Positions 1 to 5,409 of a stretch of DNA of 9,761 bases are shown here, one piece after another; positions within the stretch are counted from its first letter, which is position 1, and each line of letters begins with the position of its first letter. Made by a program: the position numbers and the translations under genes. Location: NCBI GenBank assembly GCA_964514175.1, contig CAZEPQ010000072.1:1-9761 (forward strand). The letters are read 5' to 3'. Below the pieces are notes generated by a model, which was given only the letters and a program-made list of their open reading frames with translations, was not told the DNA's origin and ran no database searches. Source of the stretch: HGM13006 sp964514175. GTDB taxonomy: Bacteria > Bacillota > Clostridia > Oscillospirales > Oscillospiraceae.

Positions 1-144
1 CCTCCTCTTATTCAAAGACGTTCATACCACAAAGAAATGCCATACATATTGTTCCCTATGTGGCGTGGCAGCGGACCGCCCGTAATTCTTCTGGCTTTGT
101 CAGCACAGCCTTTTCATTCTAGCATAGGAAGGTTAAAAAAGCAA
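1..144 (-). promoter_or_regulatory. Promoter and structured leader of a gene beyond the left edge
   Basis: On the minus strand there is a sigma-A-type promoter: TTGCTT at 139-144, a 17-bp spacer and TAGAAT at 116-121 preceded by TGC (extended -10). Transcription would begin near 109. The remaining leader of about 109 nt contains three possible hairpins: GGCT/AGCC at about 93-110, a small GC-rich one near 70-80, and the best one, arms 57-64 and 39-48 with a two-base bulge. The leader ends at the window edge with GAGGAGG (1-7), a strong ribosome binding site, so a start codon should lie a few bases outside. I compared the leader by eye with common riboswitch classes (cobalamin, c-di-GMP, ZTP, fluoride, THF) and found no convincing match. 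The promoter is well supported; the function of the leader is unknown. Confidence 0.6.
12..47 (-). CDS. Possible 11-residue leader peptide (uORF)
   Basis: Within the leader, ATG at 45-47 opens an 11-codon frame reading MYGISLWYERL and stops at 12-14 (TGA), three bases before the AAGAGGAGG ribosome binding site at the edge. AGGGA lies five bases upstream of the ATG, in the loop of the hairpin formed by 39-48 and 57-64, while the ATG itself lies in the 3' arm. The arrangement resembles translational attenuators in front of antibiotic-responsive genes, but a frame this short can occur by chance and the downstream gene is not visible. Confidence 0.25.
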   Translation of the reverse strand: MYGISLWYERL

Positions 145-173
145 GCATTTTTTCGAGAAATTTTTCCTTTATT

Positions 174-1076
174 TTAGATGGTCTGATCCCCTGTTCCGTA
201 GAAAAAAACGTCGATTTCCTGGGCCGCCCGATGAAGATCATAGACGTAATACCAGACTCCATCCTTTCTGGTTCCACCCCAGGCCGTCACCGTATCTCCC
301 GGCAGTGCCATACTGACCGCCTCCACCTCTCCCCGGAGGGAAAGTACCTCTTTTCCAAGGCTCATAAGGGTCAGAATGTCCACATTGGTTTTGCACAGCT
401 TCAGCCCCTCTAGCACCAGCTCCGGCATATCTGCCCTGGGGACCGATTTCACTTCCTCCAGCATAGCCATCACCAGCTTTCTTTGTCGGCTTGTCCGTAC
501 ATCATCGCTGTCAATGGCCCGAATACGGCTGTAGCGAAGAGCTTCCTCTCCATTGAGCCGCCGGACACCAAGATAAGGCTTCGGCAGATCAAGATACTTC
601 CACTCCGCCTCAGTGAGCTGCACCTCCACGCCTCCCAGCAGGTCCACCAGTTCCTCCATCTGAGAAAAGTTCACGGATACATAATCCTCTAGCGAAAGAT
701 CAAAGTTATCATTCAAAGTCTCCAATGCCAGTTCAGGCCCACCAAGAGCATAGGCATGGCCCAGCTTGGTATCCTCCCCTGTGCCCGGAATGGTCACAAG
801 GGTATCCCGGGCAATGGAACACAGTTTCAGCGTACCGTCCCCGCCCAGAGAAGCCAGCAGGATACAGTCAGATCGTCCGGCGTCGCCCTCCGTTTGGTCA
901 ATGCCAAATATAGCAAAAACATGGGGTGTTTCCGTTTTCACTTCCAAGCTCTCCGACTCCGCCATAGTCTGGGTCATCAATTCCAGCCGTTCATCGAACA
1001 ATTGCTCCATGGATATCTGCAAACCAAACAACAGAACAACCGCCAACATCAAAACACCAAGGATCTTCTTTTTCAT
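174..1076 (-). CDS. LytR-CpsA-Psr (LCP) family cell-wall glycopolymer ligase
   Basis: This 300-residue protein belongs to the LCP family, whose members transfer undecaprenyl-pyrophosphate-linked glycopolymers (teichoic acid or capsule) onto peptidoglycan outside the membrane. After a lysine start (MKKK) comes one transmembrane segment (about residues 5-21), then the LCP domain (about 53-200). Visible family motifs are FGID with D60, GRSD at 67-70, SIARD at 87-91 (usually SIPRD), KLGHAYALGG at 104-113, LLGGVEV at 146-152, LNGEEALRYSRIR at 174-186 and DVRTSRQ at 192-198, which supply the arginines and acids that bind pyrophosphate. About 100 residues follow with no recognised domain. An in-frame extension upstream to 1283 runs antisense across the terminator and into the amidase gene, so I reject it. 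The ATG at 1076 has AGGAAG six bases upstream, whereas the alternative ATG at 1097 has no ribosome binding site. The gene follows a terminator, so it probably has its own weak promoter, but I see only a poor -10 (CATACT). Confidence 0.88.
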   Translation of the reverse strand: MKKKILGVLMLAVVLLFGLQISMEQLFDERLELMTQTMAESESLEVKTETPHVFAIFGIDQTEGDAGRSDCILLASLGGDGTLKLCSIARDTLVTIPGTGEDTKLGHAYALGGPELALETLNDNFDLSLEDYVSVNFSQMEELVDLLGGVEVQLTEAEWKYLDLPKPYLGVRRLNGEEALRYSRIRAIDSDDVRTSRQRKLVMAMLEEVKSVPRADMPELVLEGLKLCKTNVDILTLMSLGKEVLSLRGEVEAVSMALPGDTVTAWGGTRKDGVWYYVYDLHRAAQEIDVFFYGTGDQTI

Positions 1077-1135
1077 ATCGTTCTTCCTTTTTTTCATTGG
1101 TTGTTTCAGTATGTCCCATTGATGGGGAAACATGC

Positions 1136-1162
1136 AAAAAGGCCGTCCCTCTCGAGACGGCC
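1136..1162 (-). terminator. Rho-independent terminator after the amidase
   Basis: A perfect 7-bp GC-rich stem (GGCCGTC at 1141-1147, GACGGCC at 1156-1162, 8-base loop) is followed on the minus strand by five U residues (1140-1136). It lies a few bases past the amidase stop codon and separates the lysis cassette from the LCP gene. Confidence 0.85.
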
Positions 1163-1167
1163 CCAGC

Positions 1168-1878
1168 TCACCCAATATATTCCGCCATTTTAATGAGCAA
1201 CTCATCGAGATACGCAATGTCTCCATGATGTATCTTCCAGTAGGCCGGAGTATTGATGATCCCTGCTGCCGCAAGCTTCTCAATGGCCTTTTCCACAGTC
1301 ATGGTCTCCTTTTCTTCCTTCATAAGCCCAAAACCTTCCGCAACCCCCAACGCAATGGCCTCCGCAGTCTTCACCTTGGTCTTTTCATACAGAGCCATAT
1401 CGTCTGCGTCATCAACAAAGCAGACCTCCAGCAGGCAGGAGCTAACCCCCGCTGATTTTGCCGCCGAGATCACAGACCAGTTTTTCTTCTTGACTCCCCG
1501 GTTCGTATATCCAAGGGCGGCCATTTTCTTCAGGACGGTCTCTTCCACTGTGACGCCGCTTTCCGAGGTGGTGACATAGGCCTCAGCACCCTTTACCTTG
1601 CCGTTACCGCTGTCGGCAGAGACTGCGTTGAAATGGATCTCCAACACATAGCCGTAGTTCTTAAAGCCTGCATTTGCCGCAAGGACACCGTTTTGATAAT
1701 CGGTATAGGCATTTCGGCTAGTAGGATATACCGCAACCTCTGCATATCGGCTCAAAATCCTCCCCAGTTTTTCCGTAACTTCCCGTGTCAGCTCCGCCTC
1801 CTTGTAGTTTTTTCCGTTTACCGCAGCCACGGCACCGGGATCGCCCGCTCCATGACCTGCAATCAGCAATATTTTCAT
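1168..1878 (-). CDS. N-acetylmuramoyl-L-alanine amidase (phage-type endolysin)
   Basis: This 236-residue enzyme is a zinc-dependent Amidase_3 protein that cleaves the amide bond between N-acetylmuramic acid and L-alanine in peptidoglycan. The expected zinc ligands are present: H9 in AGHGAGDPGA, E27 in KEAEL, and H82 in EIHFNA. The catalytic glutamate is E151 in LLEVCFVDD. The catalytic domain spans about residues 1-185. After a short charged linker (186-192), the last 45 residues (VEKAIEKLAAAGIINTPAYW, then YLDELLIKMA) match a small C-terminal module common in Firmicutes endolysins and cell-wall hydrolases. There is no signal peptide, as expected for an enzyme released through a holin. Its ATG overlaps the holin stop (ATGA at 1875-1878), and AGGAGGGAAG lies upstream inside the holin gene, so the two are translationally coupled. 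It appears intact. A host autolysin is less likely because of the missing secretion signal and the adjacent holin. Confidence 0.9.
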   Translation of the reverse strand: MKILLIAGHGAGDPGAVAAVNGKNYKEAELTREVTEKLGRILSRYAEVAVYPTSRNAYTDYQNGVLAANAGFKNYGYVLEIHFNAVSADSGNGKVKGAEAYVTTSESGVTVEETVLKKMAALGYTNRGVKKKNWSVISAAKSAGVSSCLLEVCFVDDADDMALYEKTKVKTAEAIALGVAEGFGLMKEEKETMTVEKAIEKLAAAGIINTPAYWKIHHGDIAYLDELLIKMAEYIG

Positions 1879-2081
1879 TCGTTCTTCTTCCCTCCTGCAT
1901 CCACCAGGCCCTCACCCAGGATATACGCGATCAGGGCCCCAATACCCCAGCCCAGAGCTTCCACATGGGTTTGTGTCAGGCTGTCCACCTGAAACATCGT
2001 CATAACGCTCATAACCACCGCAATGATGGCCGCCCAGAATTTACGGCTGGTCAGCTTTTGTTTCCAATTGATTTTCTCCAA
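1875..2081 (-). CDS. Phage-type holin, 68 aa, TTG start
   Basis: This small membrane protein forms membrane lesions that let the amidase reach the wall. It begins MEKINWKQKLTSRKFWAA, then has two hydrophobic segments (about residues 15-32 and 42-56 of the 68) separated by a short polar turn, and a charged tail (GGKKNE). The layout resembles the phi-LC3-type and related short Firmicutes holins. The start is taken as TTG at 2081 because a perfect AAAGGAG sits six bases upstream. An earlier in-frame TTG at 2099 would add six residues but has no ribosome binding site. The stop overlaps the amidase start by four bases. I assign it from topology and context rather than a strong family motif. Confidence 0.75.
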   Translation of the reverse strand: MEKINWKQKLTSRKFWAAIIAVVMSVMTMFQVDSLTQTHVEALGWGIGALIAYILGEGLVDAGGKKNE

Positions 2082-2087
2082 AGTTTT

Positions 2088-2094
2088 CTCCTTT
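2088..2094 (-). promoter_or_regulatory. Ribosome binding site that fixes the holin TTG start
   Basis: AAAGGAG on the minus strand, with a six-base spacer to TTG at 2079-2081. It falls inside the longer frame that starts at TTG 2099, so it argues for the shorter holin. Confidence 0.7.
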
Positions 2095-2113
2095 CTCAAT
2101 TAGGCCGATGTTC

Positions 2114-2149
2114 GCAGTGTGTACGATTATACACTGCAGATTTTATCTG
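2114..2149 (-). repeat. Adjacent inverted repeats containing a TATAAT box, upstream of the holin
   Basis: Two dyads lie side by side in the gap before the holin. The first has arms at 2114-2122 and 2129-2137 (GCAGTGTGT / ATACACTGC, one wobble pair, 6-base loop). The second has arms at 2137-2141 and 2145-2149 (CAGAT / ATCTG). Reading the minus strand, the first dyad contains TATAAT (2126-2131), but no acceptable -35 lies 16-18 bases upstream. This could be an operator, an mRNA hairpin, or a relic of the longer upstream gene. Confidence 0.4.
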
Positions 2150-2170
2150 TTCCTCATGGATGGCGCTTTT

Positions 2171-2338
2171 CTACTCTAACTGATAAATTCGCTTGACCAA
2201 TTTTCCCACCTCATTCATCTTATTCTCAAGCTGAGCAATTCGATAATTTGTCAGTCGGGCTGATGCCATAATTCCCCCAAGGGTACCAATAAGGCTTCCC
2301 AGCACGCTGAAAAACGCGGCCCATAACGTCTGGTCCAT
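2171..2338 (-). pseudogene. XhlA-like phage lysis accessory protein, apparently truncated by an amber codon
   Basis: The 55-residue product starts MDQTLWAAFFSVLGSLIGTL, has one glycine-containing transmembrane segment (about residues 4-24), then a basic, coiled-coil-like stretch (LTNYRIAQLENKM and VGKLVKRIYQLE). This matches the small XhlA/hemolysin-like proteins encoded just before holins in Firmicutes prophages, which in my recollection usually continue with a charged stretch ending in a motif like EEQIKVANHRI. Here TAG (2171-2173) interrupts the frame, yet the same frame goes on with KSAIHEEQIK before ending at 2098. That suggests a GAG-to-TAG change in a once longer gene. The start at 2338 is supported by GAGGGGGTG six bases upstream; a longer frame to 2389 lacks such a site. 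It could still be functional as a short protein. Confidence 0.6.
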
Positions 2339-2421
2339 ATACTTCACCCCCTCGCCAAAATACTTTCTTTCACCCTTAGTTTCCCGCATGCTGTTTTTTC
2401 AGCTTATTTCCCGCAAAAAGC

Positions 2422-2465
2422 AAAAAAATCCCCGGGGATCCGACGAAGTGAGTCGAATCCCCGGG
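2422..2465 (-). terminator. Strong Rho-independent terminator after the sensor kinase
   Basis: A 14-bp stem with a single G-U wobble (arms 2431-2444 and 2452-2465, 7-base loop) is followed on the minus strand by seven U residues (2428-2422). It starts 12 bases past the kinase stop codon and should insulate the lysis cassette from the two-component operon. Confidence 0.9.
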
Positions 2466-2477
2466 AATAATATTTTA

Positions 2478-4550
2478 TTAGTACCTCATACCGTTATTGG
2501 CACCCACATAGGACCCAAAGTTACTGAGTCTGCCGCTGGGCTGGAATTGGTTGGCGATAATGGCACGACGCTTATGGTCATTATCCAGGGTGATTGTGAT
2601 CCGGAACTCCCGCCACAGCACCACATTCCCCGGACTGAGCCTTGCTTTGCCGCTGATCACGGTCTGACTGCCGCAGCGAATATTGCCGGCTTTCATTTCC
2701 CGCCGCAGGTGCTTACCCTCCAGGAGCCGGAGCTGACTAAACATCTGTTTTACAGTGGTGTATTCCTGAGCAATGGGATACTCCAGCTCGATCACGTCCT
2801 CCTGAGGCATGGATCGCAGGACCACATTGGTCTTTTCCTCCTGCAAATTCGCCACAAAACGAACGCCAAAGCCGGTGTTTTCCGCCCTGCAACTGCCGCC
2901 GTGAAGCTGCATAATAGTTTTAACAATTGAGAGTCCCAAGCCGGTGCCCCGCTGGGAACGGGACTGATCTCCCTGCCAGAAGGCTTCCCATACCTTCTTG
3001 AGTTCCTCCTGGGCAAGACGGCTGCCCTGATTCTCCACCGAGAAGGTCACCTTGTTCATACCGACCCGAAGGATGATCCTACCTCCCTCCGGAGTATGCC
3101 GAATGGCGTTGGTCAAATAGTTCTCCACCACCTGACCGAAGCGATACCGGTCCGCATTCACCAGAACCTCTCCAATCTGCCATTCCAGAGACAGATGCTT
3201 TTCTTCGATCTGACCTTCCAGCGGCTTTAAGATTTCTTTTATCAGCTCACTAAGGTCGAAATTCTCCCGCTGAAGCTGATATTTGCCAGCCTCCAATCGA
3301 CTGTAATCCAGCAGCTCCAGCACCATCCGGTCCATTCTCCCCGCTTCGTCCCGAATGACCCCCAGGTAATGGGCCTGTTTTTCCGCGTCAATGTTCTCCT
3401 GCAGGGCCTCAGAATAGGAGGAAAGCACCGCAATGGGAGTTTTCAGCTCGTGGGCAATGGCGCTTGTCATTTCCCGACGGGATTTTTCCGCATCCTGCGC
3501 ATAGGTAAGAGCCTGCTGCTGACGATATATCTCGTCTTTATAGCCCTGCATCTGACGGGACACGTTCTGACTGAATAAGGTGGTCAGCACCACGCCCCCA
3601 AACACAAAGATCAGCAGCATAAATATGAAGGAACCGTTTTGCATCAGTTCTTTTGCTGCAAGGCCCATGGGTGAAAACTCCATGCCGTAGACCAGCTTCA
3701 GGCTTTTTCCGCCATCAAACACTTCCTGTATGTCGCTAAAGTCTTTTACACCTACCAGCAGCGTAGAAAACAGGCTCTTCTTTTTTACACTGAGGGAAGA
3801 ACCGTACTCTGTCAAGGCATCCATGGCAATGAGCTTTTCCGTCAGTTCGTCCGTCTTTTCCCAGCCGTCTACAAACTTCCCAAAACGATAGTTATTGCTG
3901 CTGACTTCATCTTCTCCATAGCTCTTGGCGCAGACTTCCACGTCCACCCAGCGATAGGGATACCCCCTCCCCACTTCATATTCAACATATTCCCCATCAA
4001 ATAATGAATAATCCGAATAGTATCCCACGTAATCATTGGAGAAATATTCTATATAGAACAGTCCATCCCTCCAATATCCCCGAAAGGAGTTATGGATGCC
4101 GGGGTCAGCGGCATATACGGAAATGGAATTTCTGAACAGAACCTCACCCACATCCGCATTATTATCATCCTCAAATACCATGGGAACAGTCAGGATATTT
4201 CCTTCCTGGTCACGGAATGTACAGAGTATCAGGTTTCGGCTCTTAAGCATCACTTCTCCATCCCGATGCTGGAGAATACCGGAGGCATAAAAGGGATAAT
4301 TTGTGGTAACGGACGCATCCGCCAGGACCATCTGATATTGGCCCAGCAATGCGGCTTTATCCGTCTCCTCGCTCTTGGAGATGGCCAGGATCTCATCTTC
4401 CTTATTCTCATACACCGCTGTCAGATCATGGAACATCTGCGACTGTATATTCGTGGCTCTCCCCACAAGCAGAACCAGACAGCACAGCAGGAACACGGCT
4501 GCCAACGCAAGGTAGGTAATATATAAATACCGTTTTTCTTGATTTTTCAT
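2478..4550 (-). CDS. Membrane sensor histidine kinase with unrecognised C-terminal extension
   Basis: This 690-residue kinase partners the adjacent response regulator. Domains in order: TM1 (about 8-31), an extracellular sensor region (about 32-306) of unknown fold and rich in aromatic residues, TM2 (about 307-326), a short linker helix, a dimerization/phosphoacceptor domain with AHELKTPIAVLSS (H367 the phosphorylated histidine), and a HATPase domain with an N box (ENYLTNAIRHT, about 476-486), a degenerate G1 box (VENQGS, 505-510) and a G2 box (GTGLGLSIVK, 535-544). A normal kinase of this class would end near residue 570 (GFGVRFVANLQ). This one continues for 120 more residues (571-690) ending NNGMRY, with no domain I recognise. 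I found no internal ribosome binding site before M581, so the tail is part of the same protein. The ATG start at 4550 overlaps the regulator stop (ATGA) and has AAGGAGGG upstream. The signal sensed is unknown. Confidence 0.92.
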   Translation of the reverse strand: MKNQEKRYLYITYLALAAVFLLCCLVLLVGRATNIQSQMFHDLTAVYENKEDEILAISKSEETDKAALLGQYQMVLADASVTTNYPFYASGILQHRDGEVMLKSRNLILCTFRDQEGNILTVPMVFEDDNNADVGEVLFRNSISVYAADPGIHNSFRGYWRDGLFYIEYFSNDYVGYYSDYSLFDGEYVEYEVGRGYPYRWVDVEVCAKSYGEDEVSSNNYRFGKFVDGWEKTDELTEKLIAMDALTEYGSSLSVKKKSLFSTLLVGVKDFSDIQEVFDGGKSLKLVYGMEFSPMGLAAKELMQNGSFIFMLLIFVFGGVVLTTLFSQNVSRQMQGYKDEIYRQQQALTYAQDAEKSRREMTSAIAHELKTPIAVLSSYSEALQENIDAEKQAHYLGVIRDEAGRMDRMVLELLDYSRLEAGKYQLQRENFDLSELIKEILKPLEGQIEEKHLSLEWQIGEVLVNADRYRFGQVVENYLTNAIRHTPEGGRIILRVGMNKVTFSVENQGSRLAQEELKKVWEAFWQGDQSRSQRGTGLGLSIVKTIMQLHGGSCRAENTGFGVRFVANLQEEKTNVVLRSMPQEDVIELEYPIAQEYTTVKQMFSQLRLLEGKHLRREMKAGNIRCGSQTVISGKARLSPGNVVLWREFRITITLDNDHKRRAIIANQFQPSGRLSNFGSYVGANNGMRY

Positions 4551-5215
4551 TGGGATCCCTCCTTCAGGCGGTAGCCCACCCGGATCACTGTGTCAATACG
4601 CACGCCTCTGGCACGAAGCTTTTTCACATGGGTGTCCACAGTACGGTCATCCCCATCATAGTCATAGCCCCATACTTTTCTTAGAAGCTGTTCCCGACTG
4701 AGCACCTGGTTCTTATTTTCCATAAAGCATTTGAGCAGCCGAAACTCCCGATTGGGAAGCTCCTGATGGATTCCCTGAATGACAGCCCTATGGGTCTTGA
4801 TATCCAGAATCATATCCCCCACCTGCAAAATACCGTTGACCCCCAGCGTTCCCCGGCTTCGTGCAATCAGTGCTTTTGTTTTGGCATGAAGCACCGCCAT
4901 GGAATAGGGCTTGGTCACATAGTCATCCGCTCCCAGCTCGTAGCCGCGGAGCTTGTCGTCCTCGTCTGACAGGGCCGTTAAGAAAATGATAGGAACGTCG
5001 TTCTCCCGGCGAACCGCTCTGCATACGGAGAATCCATCGAGCTCCGGCATCAGAATATCCAGCAGCACGGCATCCACAGCGTTTCCCTCCAGGTATTCAA
5101 GGGCTTTGAGGCCATTTTCCTTTCCGATGGGCTCGTCTCCCTTGGAACGGAAATAGTCACAGAGAATTTCCAAAAGCAGAGGCTCATCTTCCACGATCAA
5201 AATTCGGTCAGGCAT
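4547..5215 (-). CDS. OmpR/PhoB-family response regulator
   Basis: This 222-residue cytoplasmic regulator has an N-terminal receiver (about 1-118) and a C-terminal winged helix-turn-helix (about 125-218). Receiver residues are complete: acidic pocket E9-D10, phosphoacceptor D53 (LLDILMPELDG), T80 and K102 (TKPY). The DNA-binding domain shows LPNREFRLLKCF, then VLSREQLLRKVWG, the recognition helix RTVDTHVKKLR and the wing RVGYRLK. It is the first gene of a two-gene operon with the kinase. The ATG at 5215 has AAAGGGGGAG upstream. A direct repeat in its own promoter suggests that it controls its own expression. Target genes cannot be deduced from the window. Confidence 0.95.
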   Translation of the reverse strand: MPDRILIVEDEPLLLEILCDYFRSKGDEPIGKENGLKALEYLEGNAVDAVLLDILMPELDGFSVCRAVRRENDVPIIFLTALSDEDDKLRGYELGADDYVTKPYSMAVLHAKTKALIARSRGTLGVNGILQVGDMILDIKTHRAVIQGIHQELPNREFRLLKCFMENKNQVLSREQLLRKVWGYDYDGDDRTVDTHVKKLRARGVRIDTVIRVGYRLKEGSQ

Positions 5216-5239
5216 CTAACACTCCCCCTTTCACCTTCC

Positions 5240-5271
5240 ATTATAGTTTACCATGTGTCCTCAGTGTGTCC
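5240..5271 (-). promoter_or_regulatory. Two-component operon promoter with an 11-bp-phased direct repeat
   Basis: On the minus strand TATAAT (5240-5245) is preceded, 8 bases upstream, by two identical 7-bp half-sites, GGACACA (5254-5260 and 5265-5271), spaced 4 bp apart so that they repeat every 11 bp. There is no -35 match at 17 bp; the repeat occupies that place. This is the architecture of activator-dependent PhoB/OmpR-class promoters, with the regulator dimer replacing -35 contacts. The binding protein is inferred to be the regulator encoded immediately downstream. Confidence 0.6.
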
Positions 5272-5321
5272 AAACATAAATTCTCCCTTCAAATTTTATG
5301 AAAAACGCCAGAGATTTTCCC

Positions 5322-5401
5322 TTGCAATTACATAATGTTTGCGCTATACTGACGCTGTAATAATGCGCTGCATCCACATTCTGTGGAGCGGCAGCAGGAG
5401 G
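5322..5401 (+). promoter_or_regulatory. Promoter, leader hairpin and ribosome binding site of the ECF S-component gene
   Basis: TTGCAA (5322-5327), a 17-bp spacer and TATACT (5345-5350) form a good sigma-A-type promoter, with a start near 5357. The leader folds into a hairpin with an outer stem (GCTGC 5367-5371, GCAGC 5391-5395) and an inner stem (CCACA 5374-5378, TGTGG 5382-5386, TTC loop). It ends directly against the AGGAGG ribosome binding site (5396-5401). The leader is too short for common vitamin riboswitches such as TPP or cobalamin and shows no preQ1-type signature. Confidence 0.65.
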
Positions 5402-5409
5402 AATCGCAT

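Noticed and set aside
1..109. Cobalamin or c-di-GMP riboswitch in the left-edge leader
   Set aside because: Short fragments (ATAGGGAA, ACAAAGCC) resemble conserved boxes, but they are in the wrong order and the required surrounding helices are absent.
120..173. Terminator between the LCP gene and the left-edge promoter
   Set aside because: The only dyads are A/T-run pairings with no stable GC stem, so no terminator can be supported there.
756..1193. Plus-strand frame of 145 codons opposite the LCP gene
   Set aside because: Antisense to a gene with clear LCP motifs; it crosses the terminator at 1136-1162 and shows no protein family signature.
2081..2099. Dual-start holin (TTG 2099 and TTG 2081) as in lambda S holin/antiholin
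   Set aside because: The upstream TTG has no ribosome binding site, so there is no evidence that the longer, more basic form is made.
2431..2465. CCCGGGGATCC in the terminator resembles a cloning-vector polylinker
   Set aside because: It forms one arm of a 14-bp stem with its partner arm and a U tract, which explains it fully as a terminator; no other vector sequence is visible.
2478..2810. Kinase tail as a separate small gene starting at M581 (ATG at 2810)
   Set aside because: No ribosome binding site precedes this ATG and the frame is uninterrupted from the ATPase domain, so a fused extension is the simpler reading.
2388..2930. Plus-strand open frame of 180 codons opposite the end of the sensor kinase
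   Set aside because: It runs antisense to the kinase, spans the terminator hairpin, has no ribosome binding site and its composition is that expected of a reverse-strand shadow.
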